Source: Candidatus Woesearchaeota archaeon
GTDB taxonomy: Archaea > Nanobdellota > Nanobdellia > UBA10117 > JABICX01
Reading direction: 5' to 3'
Assembly (NCBI GenBank): GCA_018692915.1
Contig: JABHLG010000002.1
Location: 1 to 44,766 of the forward strand
Length of the DNA: 44,766 nt
Below the pieces are notes generated by a model that was not told the DNA's origin, searched no databases, and saw nothing but the letters and a program-made list of their open reading frames with translations. Positions 20,569-28,976 of the stretch are shown here, piece after piece (position 1 is the stretch's first letter; the number at the start of each line of letters is the position of its first letter). Both the position numbers and the translations under genes were made by a program.

Positions 20569-20598
20569 ACATTTATATATAAATGTAACAAATTGTTA
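20569..20598 (+). promoter_or_regulatory. Palindromic TATA/operator region of the TA-like gene
   Basis: ACATTTATATATAAATGT (18-bp perfect palindrome) followed by TAACAAATTGTTA near-palindrome, upstream of 20625. Confidence 0.5.
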
Positions 20599-20624
20599 TA
20601 AGTTAATAACAATAGGATATATGT

Positions 20625-20891
20625 ATGCAAAAACAAATATTAGTTCATGCGCCAACCTTGAATACTGTTCTAATGGTAGAAAAAACCCTAAAAAATATGG
20701 AAGAAAGTGTTGTAACTGTAGCTGAGCTAAAAAGAAAGCTACCAAAGCAAGTTAACCACAATACTTTGAAAGTAATTCTGGAGTATTTGGAGGAAAGCAA
20801 TAAGATTGCAGTAAGTATGAAAGGAGTTACTTGGATACACAATACAAACCCAAAGCTAAGAGCTGCAATTGCAAAAGGTCTTGAATTATGA
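20625..20891 (+). CDS. wHTH antitoxin-like protein, copy 1
   Basis: LNTVLMVEKTLKNM...ELKRKLPKQVNHNTLKVILEYLEESNKIAV; paralogous to 21092-21397 and 40161-40427. Confidence 0.65.
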   Translation: MQKQILVHAPTLNTVLMVEKTLKNMEESVVTVAELKRKLPKQVNHNTLKVILEYLEESNKIAVSMKGVTWIHNTNPKLRAAIAKGLEL

Positions 20892-20941
20892 AACAAGTTA
20901 AAGTTATATTTTCTCCAGAAGCAGAAGAAGTCTACAAATAA
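20888..20941 (+). pseudogene. Truncated RelE/ParE-like toxin remnant
   Basis: ATG overlaps the antitoxin stop; MKQVKVIFSPEAEEVYK* matches only the N-terminal strand/helix of the toxins at 21399 and 40429. Confidence 0.55.
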
Positions 20942-21024
20942 TAATGTACATAATATATAATAAGAAATAAACCATAAACTTTTTATATATGAAATACGTA
21001 TCAATTGATATATAAAAGTGATAA

Positions 21025-21087
21025 CGCGAACTATTGTTCGCGGAATTGAAAATTACTGTGGAGGAATCGCAATAAGCGATTTTCAAT
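21025..21087 (+). promoter_or_regulatory. Structured 5' leader with SD followed by a hairpin
   Basis: CGCGAAC-TATT-GTTCGCG hairpin; ATTGAAAAT/ATTTTCAAT arms; GGAGG at 21060-21064 followed by AATCGC-AATAA-GCGATT, then the ATG at 21092. Confidence 0.5.
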
Positions 21088-21091
21088 AAAT

Positions 21092-21397
21092 ATGCAAAAA
21101 ACTGAATTAAAAAATACTGAAATGGTTGTAGTGCAAGACGATACTCAAAAACGTTACCCTAACCTAAATACTGTTTTAATGGTTGAAGATGTTCTGCGAG
21201 AAAACTGTGATATACCTATGAAAATATCTGAATTAAAACAAAAATTGCCAAAACAAGTTATGCACCAGACATTAAAAATAATATTAGAATATTTATTCAG
21301 AGGCGGAAAAATTATTTATGGACCAAGAGGTATTCAGTGGATTTATTCTGAGCCAGAGCATATTAAAAAAATGCTGAAAGGTAGTCTGGAGCTCTGA
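21092..21397 (+). CDS. wHTH antitoxin-like protein, copy 2
   Basis: LNTVLMVEDVLRENCDIPMKISELKQKLPKQVMHQTLKIILEYLF. Confidence 0.7.
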   Translation: MQKTELKNTEMVVVQDDTQKRYPNLNTVLMVEDVLRENCDIPMKISELKQKLPKQVMHQTLKIILEYLFRGGKIIYGPRGIQWIYSEPEHIKKMLKGSLEL

Positions 21398-21398
21398 A

Positions 21399-21746
21399 AT
21401 GTTTTTTGGGAAAGACGTTCGAATATTTCTGAAAGATGAAGCTAAAGAAAGTTACATTAAATTGAAGAAGCGAAATGATAAAGAAGCAAAGAGTATCTTG
21501 AACTCAATCGAAAGAATAAAATCAATACTTGTGGATAATCCACAGTACGGCAGTCCTGTTGCTAAAAAACTAATTCCTAAATCACTAGTAAAAATTGGAA
21601 TCAAGAACTTGTATCGTGTTGAATTATCAAATTACTGGCGTATGTTATATACATTAGAAAGTAATCGTATTGATATCTTCCTTTTTGTCTTAAGTATTGC
21701 TGACCACAAAGGGTACGATAAGTTATTTGGATACAAAAATAAATAA
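21399..21746 (+). CDS. RelE/ParE/YoeB-like toxin
   Basis: KNLYRVELSNYWRMLYTLESNRIDIFLFVLSIADHKGYDKLFGY. Confidence 0.75.
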   Translation: MFFGKDVRIFLKDEAKESYIKLKKRNDKEAKSILNSIERIKSILVDNPQYGSPVAKKLIPKSLVKIGIKNLYRVELSNYWRMLYTLESNRIDIFLFVLSIADHKGYDKLFGYKNK

Positions 21747-21830
21747 TTCATAGTAAGATATATTAATTCTATATGTTTTAAACTATATGAAGCAAACTAC
21801 AAATTTGCTGCCCCTTAATCGGAGATTAAG

Positions 21831-23879
21831 ATGATAGATGAGGCAAAATATGAGCGGGAGCTAGAACAGGAGATTAATCCAAAAGAAGATAATCATAATT
21901 ACTCTCTTGAATATAGGCAGTTTCTATCAGAGCAAGCAAATACTAAGAATAAATTATATGCAAAAGCTTGTAGACTTTCTAGTAAAATCGTTCCTACACA
22001 TTTAAATCCTGAAGAAGCAAGCAAATTAACTTCATATTTACAATTGCTTCACATTAATGTTTCACCTGAAAGCACAAGGTCTTTAGCATATTTATCAACA
22101 GCAGTTCTTGGAATTATTTCAGTGTTATTTACAGTGCTTTCGATGAGTATGTATGTTTTAATTTTAGGAATAATTGGTTCAGCAGTAGTGTTTTATGTTT
22201 TATACAAAGCGCCTGAGTTGTTATTTAAGATGTGGCGTGCTCAGGCGTCAGACCAGCTCGTTACAGCAGTTCTTTATATGGTAATTTATCTTGAACATAC
22301 ATCAAACTTAGAGCAGGCAGTTTATTTTGCAGCAAAGAACTTGCCACCACCACTTTCATTGGATTTTATTAAAATATTATGGCAAGTTGAATCTGGCAAA
22401 TATACAAATATTTCAGACGCTCTGGAAGATTATGCAAAAGTTTGGAAAGATTGGAATCCTGGATTTGTTGAATCAGTTCATCTTCTTGAATCCTCTTTGT
22501 ATGTTAGCACAGATGAGCATAGGCACGAAGTTCTGGAAAGAACAATTAATACTATTTTAGAAAGTACAGAGCACACTATGATGAAGTATGCAAGAGAAAC
22601 TCAAAATCCTGTTCAAGCAGTTCACATGCTAGGTATAATCTTACCTGTTATGACGTTAGTAATGCTTCCAATGGTCGTATCTTTTATGGGCGATGTTGTA
22701 AAAATAGGGTATATAATCCTATTATATAATGTGTTCTTACCACTTACCGTATATATATTAGCTAGACACACAATCAACAATAGACCATCAGGTGTTGATA
22801 CAAGTGATATTTATGATTTTTATTCTAGTAAGAATTACAAAGCAACAATTAAAATTGGAAACAAAACATTAAAGATAAGTCCTAAGTTAGCAGGTCTTGG
22901 AGTAGCACTTTTATTTATAGTACCTGCAGTTTTATATTTTACAAACCTTTATTCTTCTCCAGATTTTATTGAAAGTGCAAGTAATACGCTTACAAGTTTA
23001 ACTGTTAGTTTACTTTGTATTGCAGGACTTGGATTTGGATTGGGAACATATTTCAAACTTAGAATTAAAGATTTAGTAAAACAACAAGACGACTTAAACA
23101 AATTAGATGAAGAATTTTCAAATAGTATATTCCAACTAGGTAATCGATTGGAAGAAGGAATTCCTGTTGAAAATGCATTTAAACGAGTTGCAGATACTAT
23201 GCCGAAATCATCTGTAGCAGTTTTGTTTAATAATATATATAATAATTTGATTTCAAATCGCATGAATCTAAAGCAAGCAATTTTTGACCCAAATATTGGT
23301 GCAGTTTCTCGTATTAATTCATCAATAATTAGAGGAGTTATGCGAATAATTGTTGAGGGTTCTAAAAAAGGTTCAAAAATTGTATCTTTTTCTTTAATTA
23401 CAATATCTCGGTTCTTGAATTCTATAAAAAGTGTTAATGAACGACTTAATGATTTGCTAGCTGAAACAGTAGCATCTCTTGAGTCAGAAGTTAAGATATT
23501 TATCCCTCTTATAATTGGTATTGTTGTTTCTATGGCAGTTCTCACAACAAATATTTTGTTAAATCTATCTGAACAAGTGAAAAATTTAGGCGGACTTGGT
23601 GGAGACGAGCAATTAGGTTTTGGAACAACCTTGTTAGACATATTCAAAGTAGATTATTTGATTCCTTCATGGGCTTTCCAGCTTGTTGTTGGAGTATATC
23701 TTATACAAGTTACAATACTGATGTCTTATTTACTTTCAGGAATAATTCATGGTCCACAAAAAGTTGAAAGAAATAATACTATTCAGAAAAACTTATTTAT
23801 TAGCACAACAATTTATATTATAGTAACTTTAGCAATGAGTGCTTTGTTTATAATGATAACAAAAGGAATTGGTGTATAA
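21831..23879 (+). CDS. TadC/FlaJ-like type II secretion F-domain platform protein
   Basis: 682 aa polytopic protein with two T2SF-like halves; downstream of the ATPase. Confidence 0.85.
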   Translation: MIDEAKYERELEQEINPKEDNHNYSLEYRQFLSEQANTKNKLYAKACRLSSKIVPTHLNPEEASKLTSYLQLLHINVSPESTRSLAYLSTAVLGIISVLFTVLSMSMYVLILGIIGSAVVFYVLYKAPELLFKMWRAQASDQLVTAVLYMVIYLEHTSNLEQAVYFAAKNLPPPLSLDFIKILWQVESGKYTNISDALEDYAKVWKDWNPGFVESVHLLESSLYVSTDEHRHEVLERTINTILESTEHTMMKYARETQNPVQAVHMLGIILPVMTLVMLPMVVSFMGDVVKIGYIILLYNVFLPLTVYILARHTINNRPSGVDTSDIYDFYSSKNYKATIKIGNKTLKISPKLAGLGVALLFIVPAVLYFTNLYSSPDFIESASNTLTSLTVSLLCIAGLGFGLGTYFKLRIKDLVKQQDDLNKLDEEFSNSIFQLGNRLEEGIPVENAFKRVADTMPKSSVAVLFNNIYNNLISNRMNLKQAIFDPNIGAVSRINSSIIRGVMRIIVEGSKKGSKIVSFSLITISRFLNSIKSVNERLNDLLAETVASLESEVKIFIPLIIGIVVSMAVLTTNILLNLSEQVKNLGGLGGDEQLGFGTTLLDIFKVDYLIPSWAFQLVVGVYLIQVTILMSYLLSGIIHGPQKVERNNTIQKNLFISTTIYIIVTLAMSALFIMITKGIGV

Positions 23880-23974
23880 TGGATATGCAAAATTATGCTG
23901 TATACATTGTTATGGGAATTATTGCTGTACTTATTATAATTGGTTTCTGGGCAAAAATTGGAGGATTTTTATGA
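23879..23974 (+). CDS. Single-TM miniprotein
   Basis: MDMQNYAVYIVMGIIAVLIIIGFWAKIGGFL*; ATG/TAA overlap with tadC-like and ATGA overlap with the next gene. Confidence 0.5.
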   Translation: MDMQNYAVYIVMGIIAVLIIIGFWAKIGGFL

Positions 23975-24117
23975 AAAAAGGAGCAAGTATGTATGTGAAT
24001 ATATTTATGGCTCTGATTTTAGGTATTATTATAGCAGTAGTTATATATTTAATATTGGGTAATTTTAATATACGTATTACTGAAAGTGCGCCAGCAATTG
24101 TTGATATGTTTAAGTAA
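23971..24117 (+). CDS. Small pilin-like protein
   Basis: MKKGASMYVNIFMALILGIIIAVVIYLIL; track start at 23869 is over-extended. Confidence 0.55.
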   Translation: MKKGASMYVNIFMALILGIIIAVVIYLILGNFNIRITESAPAIVDMFK

Positions 24118-24151
24118 ATTAAGTTTTTATATTAGAACTGTTTGTAATGTT

Positions 24152-24298
24152 ATGAATAAGCGTGGTTTTACAATGTCTGCATATGGTAGTGTATTATTTC
24201 TCTTAGTTTTATTTGTAATAATATTGAGTATATTAGCAGTTTACTTTATTCCTGAGCTTAATTTTCTAGCAGATAGTGTGAGGTTTGTTCCACCATGA
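24152..24298 (+). CDS. Small pilin-like protein
   Basis: MNKRGFTMSAYGSVLFLLVLFVIILSILAVYF; class III signal-like N-terminus. Confidence 0.6.
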   Translation: MNKRGFTMSAYGSVLFLLVLFVIILSILAVYFIPELNFLADSVRFVPP

Positions 24299-24362
24299 TA
24301 CAAATTATACAAATTATAAATCATTTGCAGATTAATTATAAAATGGAGTGTGTGCAATTAAA

Positions 24363-24893
24363 ATGAATAAAAAAGGAATGAATTGGTCAAGTTTTCTTAA
24401 AATTGTTTTAGTTATTATTGGAATAATTTTATTAATTGTAATTCTAAAACCCTTTTTTTCAGATGTTTCAGAAGAAGCTAATAATACAATTAGTGTAGGT
24501 AGAGGTTTTGTTAAAGAATTAGATGAACAAATTTTAAGTGTGTTTAGATCTAAAGTTAAATTAGAAATTGAAGAGGTGGGATTATGTGGTTCTTCTAAAA
24601 GAACAGTAGATGGAATATATATAAGTAAGGGATTAAATTTGGGATTAAATATTATTAATGAGGGTAAGGCTACTGCTAAGGATTCATATTTAGAATTTAG
24701 AACTTCTGAAGATTATTTAACAAAAATAGATTTAGAAGATATACCTATTGGAAAATCAAATCTTGATGTAAATTTTGAAGATATTCCAATTGCTGACCCA
24801 ATCTATCCTTTAATTATATGTGTTTCAGATAAAGGTTATCGTCATGATTGTGTAACAAAAGAAAATATTATTTGGATTGAAGGAGTATGTTAA
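24363..24893 (+). CDS. Pilin-like protein with beta-rich ectodomain
   Basis: MNKKGMNWSSFLKIVLVIIGIILLIVILKPFF; ATG preferred over the upstream GTG. Confidence 0.65.
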   Translation: MNKKGMNWSSFLKIVLVIIGIILLIVILKPFFSDVSEEANNTISVGRGFVKELDEQILSVFRSKVKLEIEEVGLCGSSKRTVDGIYISKGLNLGLNIINEGKATAKDSYLEFRTSEDYLTKIDLEDIPIGKSNLDVNFEDIPIADPIYPLIICVSDKGYRHDCVTKENIIWIEGVC

Positions 24894-24942
24894 TATTAGA
24901 TATAGACCAATAGCATTATATATTTCTTTTACTATATAAATT

Positions 24943-25437
24943 ATGAATTCAAAAGCACAAGGTTTAAGTTTGAATTATATTGTAATTGCAATTGTAGCTG
25001 CTCTTGTTTTGATTATAATTGTAGCATTTACAACAACAGGCTTAGGCGCGTCTTTAACAAAGATTTTTCAGGCTAGTGAGCAATCTACAGAAAATGCAGA
25101 TGTAGATATTGCAAAAGCTGCTTGTAAGAATCTTTGTTCTAATGCTAAAACCGTTGATTCTCCAGAAGCATGGGGTGCAGAAAGTTATTGCTCAAGAACA
25201 TATATTTTTGAAAGTAATCCAACAAATTGTTGGGAAGCACCAATTAGTGTTAAATGTGAAACATCTGGAAGCGATATCTATGATGCTTTCTGGACTTGTA
25301 GTCAAGATACCTGTGATCGGGGCTGTGCTGAGATAAAATGCTCACACTGTAAGGATACTGCTGGCGAGAGCATTGATTGCCCAGATGAAGATGATTATAA
25401 TTCTTGCCTTGATAACAACGGCGAATGGGACCAATAG
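24943..25437 (+). CDS. Cys-rich pilin-like protein
   Basis: MNSKAQGLSLNYIVIAIVAALVLIIIVAF; ACKNLC plus many cysteines. Confidence 0.7.
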   Translation: MNSKAQGLSLNYIVIAIVAALVLIIIVAFTTTGLGASLTKIFQASEQSTENADVDIAKAACKNLCSNAKTVDSPEAWGAESYCSRTYIFESNPTNCWEAPISVKCETSGSDIYDAFWTCSQDTCDRGCAEIKCSHCKDTAGESIDCPDEDDYNSCLDNNGEWDQ

Positions 25438-25501
25438 TGTTATAATCACTGTGTGAGAGCAAATAATCTTTATATATATCAGTGTTCTTATTATAATCAA
25501 C

Positions 25502-25825
25502 ATGGCAAAAGGTGAGATGCAATTTACAACTATCGCTCTGTTAGTAATAACAGCCGTAGTTTTAATCGCAGTAATTATTTGGTTCTTACCTTCTTTCGCA
25601 GATACTGGAAAAACACTAACTGATGTTGGAGACACAGCAGGTACAACAGCAACAGATGTAATCGTTGCAAAATGTGAAACTCTTTGTGGAAAAATAAACA
25701 CGACTGTTGAAGCAGATATTTTAACTACATCTTTCTGTAGTGAAGAGGATTGTGTAATCACGTCTGAAGTCACATGTACTGCAGCAAATACGGGCGGAAC
25801 TAAGTGTAAAGGTCACGGATTTTAG
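25502..25825 (+). CDS. Cys-rich pilin-like protein
   Basis: MAKGEMQFTTIALLVITAVVLIAVIIWFLP; KCETLCGK...FCSEEDC...VTC. Confidence 0.7.
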   Translation: MAKGEMQFTTIALLVITAVVLIAVIIWFLPSFADTGKTLTDVGDTAGTTATDVIVAKCETLCGKINTTVEADILTTSFCSEEDCVITSEVTCTAANTGGTKCKGHGF

Positions 25826-26017
25826 AACCAAATCAAACAGAGAATTTTTTTATATTTCTATTTTTAAATTTTTTATTTAAATTTTAGTGATTAATTTTAT
25901 ATAATTTGACGTAATCATTATATATGTCTAAGTAATTTTTAACTTCTAGGTTGGTTACGCTTTGCTATATTATATTTTAATTTACAGTTCAGCATGAGAT
26001 TGCATTTATGTCAATAA

Positions 26018-26126
26018 CCCTCGGCTAAAGCCGAGGGCGTGTTAACGTTGGTCAATTATTGAGCACACGAAAATCGATTGCTTTCCTAACGCGCTGAAGC
26101 GCGAGGTTTACGCAATCAGATTTTCG
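26018..26126. repeat. Compound GC-rich hairpin element
   Basis: CCCTCGGC-TAAA-GCCGAGGG (26018-26037); long stem CGAAAATCGATTGC / GCAATCAGATTTTCG (26068-26126) enclosing CGCGC-TGAA-GCGCG. Confidence 0.6.
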
Positions 26127-26200
26127 ATGTATGAAGATACAAATAGCATAAAGAAAGGAGATTAAGTAAATTATATATATGTCTAGTAGATTATATAGTT

Positions 26201-26512
26201 ATGAAAAACAATAAAGGAGAATTAGCTTTTACAACAATTGTTGAAATTATTATTGTTGCAGTGGTTTTAATTGCAGTTATAGTGTGGTTCTTACCTGCTT
26301 TTTCAGGAACTGCTGGTGAAACAGATGATATTAAAGAAAGTGCAGGCGTAACTAATGATGCTGTGCTTAAAGTTAAATGCAAACGTCTTTGTGGAGAAGC
26401 ACAAGAATTAGCTGAATTAAATCAACCAAACAGCGAGTTCTGTGAACCAGAATGTAAGGGTTTGCTAGATAATAATAAAATTGTTTGTGAAAATGTAATT
26501 TGTGAAACATAA
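26201..26512 (+). CDS. Cys-rich pilin-like protein, paralog of 25502-25825
   Basis: MKNNKGELAFTTIVEIIIVAVVLIAVIVWFLPAF; KCKRLCGEA...FCEPEC. Confidence 0.7.
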   Translation: MKNNKGELAFTTIVEIIIVAVVLIAVIVWFLPAFSGTAGETDDIKESAGVTNDAVLKVKCKRLCGEAQELAELNQPNSEFCEPECKGLLDNNKIVCENVICET

Positions 26513-26519
26513 AATGAAA

Positions 26520-26580
26520 GGAGGTTTTTGCATCTGAGGTCGAGCGAATAGCCGAGACCGATACGTTGCGAATGCAAAAA
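26520..26580 (+). promoter_or_regulatory. SD followed by a long hairpin upstream of a pilin start
   Basis: GGAGG (26520-26524), TTTTTGCAT (26525-26533) pairing with ATGCAAAAA (26572-26580), inner GGTC/GACC; ATG at 26585. Confidence 0.5.
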
Positions 26581-26584
26581 AAAT

Positions 26585-26770
26585 ATGGATAAAAAAGGAG
26601 CTGTTGAATGGTATTGGATTATAATTGGAATAATTATTGTTCTAATTGTTGCTCTTTTCATACTTGGTATGTTTACTGATTTTGGAGTTAGTATAAAATC
26701 TTCATTTACAGATATACTTGGATTAGCAGATACAAGTAGTATACCAACGCCAAGTACATCTACACCATAA
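26585..26770 (+). CDS. Small pilin-like protein
   Basis: MDKKGAVEWYWIIIGIIIVLIVALFILG. Confidence 0.65.
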   Translation: MDKKGAVEWYWIIIGIIIVLIVALFILGMFTDFGVSIKSSFTDILGLADTSSIPTPSTSTP

Positions 26771-26778
26771 TTAATAAT

Positions 26779-28815
26779 ATGAAATCTAAAACGGGATTAA
26801 GCCACCCAATCGCCATGATTGCAGGTATTATTATAGTAATATTAGCTTTATTATTTGTAGCAATCACATTTATAGATAAAACTGAAATTGGAGTAAATGC
26901 TCCAGAAAATTTATCTTCTGACATAGAGAAAGATATAGAAGAACTAAAAGAAAAACAAGAAAATAGGCTGTTTTTTGATGATTGGAGAGAAGATGAAGGT
27001 AATCTTTTGCCAAATCCTTCTTTTGAAGATATTATAGGACATGATATATCTTATTGGTTAGGTGGAGATCAAGATAGTGTTTCAACAACATCTGCAGCAG
27101 TTCATGGTGTAAGAGCTATTCAGATTATGCCTGAAAATATAAATTCAAACAGGTTATCGCTAGATAGTATTGATTGGAAACCGCGTTTTAGTGATAATGA
27201 ACGTGGTTGCACATTATCTGCTTGGGTAAAATCCTCAACAAAGCAACCAATTTACTTATTTGCAATTGGATTTAATGATGCAGAAGGTAATTCTGTGCAA
27301 GTTAGTTCAACAGGAGAAGAAGGCGAGCAGAGCTATGAATCTGATGAATGTAGAATAATTACTTCAGAAAATACATTAGCTGTATGTGAACATAACCAGT
27401 ATTATGCATTTATTGCAGAAGATCTAACTTTTGAAACTTGGAAGCACTTAGAATGGAATTTTGTAGTTCCAAATGGTGCTGAATATTTAAGAAATGTATT
27501 TATTTTAGCTGCTCCGCCAACAGATGGAATTAGTACCAATGAGCAAGAAATGTCCATAAAAGACGTAATAATAAGATATGATGCTATTTCTCTAAGATGT
27601 GAAAATGAAGTTATTGGAGAAATTTGTCATAATGGAATTGATGATGATTTTGATGGATTAGCTGATTGTGAAGATCCAGATTGTGTAACTGTTTTTGAAA
27701 ATAATTGTTGGGATGAAATAGATAATAATTGTAATGGTGTAATTGATTGTTTAGATGATAGTTGTGAACAGCAAGAATGTAATTCAAATCTTGGTGGATG
27801 TATGTGTTCTGAAGGTCAGAAAACAGAAACTCTTTGTAGAGATTATTATGATAATGATGGAGATGGTTTAAGAAATTGTGAAGATCCAGATTGTGCTCTA
27901 ACTGATGATTGCTTCTTCTGTGAAGATGGTACCCGCCCAGGAGAATATAATGATAATGGAGATTATTGTAATGAAGATGGCGTATTAGAAATTTATCCTA
28001 ATTATTATATATTCCTTACAGAAAATACTTACTCAGGGAATTTAAATGGAATTGAAGAAGCAGATGCAATTTGTCAAGCAGAAGCAGAAGCAGCAGAGTT
28101 AAATGGAAAATATATAGCAATTTTGTCTGATTCTAATGTAAATATAATTGATAGAATAAAAGATGGGAATTTTTATGATGTTTTAGATACTCTGCTTGCA
28201 AATGATAAAAATCGTTTGTTTAATAGTGTATATACAGGTATAGATCATTATGCTGACGGAGATCAAGACAGTACTGAAAATTGCTATGTTTGGAGTGGAA
28301 CAGATAAAAGTGGAAAGTTAGTAACTTCTTATGGTAATAATTATGCATGTTCAGATTGGAAATCGTCTAGTTCATCAGTAAGAGGAGCACTTGGTGAATG
28401 TGGAACAACAGGTAATTGGATATATAAATTTGGATCAAAAGCATGTAATAGTGATTTGCATTTGTATTGTGTGCAGATAAGTGCGTGTGGTAATACTATA
28501 AACGAAGAAGGTGAAGATTGTGATGATGGTAATGTTGTATCAGGAGATGGCTGTTCAGCTGACTGTAAAGACGAAAGAACATGTATTGGTGTATATCCAG
28601 CAGGAAGATATTTCTGCTCAGCATTAAGTGAACCTGAATGTGATGCTGTTAGATCTAAATCTGTCTGTATATGGCGCGGTAGCGGTGAAGAGGCAGGGTG
28701 CTATAATGATCCATCTCATGGCGAAGATGATACAGGGTATTGTGAATATCTTAGTAATAATTATTGCGAGGTTTTCTCAACATGTGAATTAAATATTGGT
28801 GGAGGAATTATTTAA
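26779..28815 (+). CDS. Large pilin-anchored adhesin-like protein (MopE-like motifs, lectin-like domain, DUF4215-like motif)
   Basis: MKSKTGLSHPIAMIAGIIIVILALLFV; NGIDDDFDGLADCEDPDC; YYIFLTENTYSGNL...ADAICQAEA...YIAILSD...LYCVQ; CGNTINEEGEDCDDGNVVSGDGCSADC. Confidence 0.7.
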   Translation: MKSKTGLSHPIAMIAGIIIVILALLFVAITFIDKTEIGVNAPENLSSDIEKDIEELKEKQENRLFFDDWREDEGNLLPNPSFEDIIGHDISYWLGGDQDSVSTTSAAVHGVRAIQIMPENINSNRLSLDSIDWKPRFSDNERGCTLSAWVKSSTKQPIYLFAIGFNDAEGNSVQVSSTGEEGEQSYESDECRIITSENTLAVCEHNQYYAFIAEDLTFETWKHLEWNFVVPNGAEYLRNVFILAAPPTDGISTNEQEMSIKDVIIRYDAISLRCENEVIGEICHNGIDDDFDGLADCEDPDCVTVFENNCWDEIDNNCNGVIDCLDDSCEQQECNSNLGGCMCSEGQKTETLCRDYYDNDGDGLRNCEDPDCALTDDCFFCEDGTRPGEYNDNGDYCNEDGVLEIYPNYYIFLTENTYSGNLNGIEEADAICQAEAEAAELNGKYIAILSDSNVNIIDRIKDGNFYDVLDTLLANDKNRLFNSVYTGIDHYADGDQDSTENCYVWSGTDKSGKLVTSYGNNYACSDWKSSSSSVRGALGECGTTGNWIYKFGSKACNSDLHLYCVQISACGNTINEEGEDCDDGNVVSGDGCSADCKDERTCIGVYPAGRYFCSALSEPECDAVRSKSVCIWRGSGEEAGCYNDPSHGEDDTGYCEYLSNNYCEVFSTCELNIGGGII

Positions 28816-28976
28816 TGGCAAAAGGACAAGGTAGTTTTACATTTACTAAAATGATGGCTATCCTTCTTGCAGTAATTGGGTTTATGATTATTTATGTTCT
28901 ATATGTATATTTTTCAGAAGGAAGTCAGACAGCAATCACAGATATTGTATTTGGGTCTTTGGATAAGTTCAGATGA
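28815..28976 (+). CDS. Small pilin-like protein
   Basis: Untracked 53 aa ORF: MAKGQGSFTFTKMMAILLAVIGFMIIYVLYVYFSEGSQTAITDIVFGSLDKFR; ATG overlaps the upstream TAA. Confidence 0.6.
   Translation: MAKGQGSFTFTKMMAILLAVIGFMIIYVLYVYFSEGSQTAITDIVFGSLDKFR

Noticed and set aside
23869-24117. 82 aa ORF starting at GTG 23869
   Set aside because: N-terminal extension overlaps the tadC-like end and the 31 aa ORF in another frame; ATG 23971 gives a sensible pilin leader.
24301-24320. ACAAATTAT tandem duplication
   Set aside because: Two short AT-rich units; expected by chance in this composition.
25250-25773. Antisense ORFs over Cys-rich pilins
   Set aside because: Overlap well-supported plus-strand pilin genes; likely spurious.
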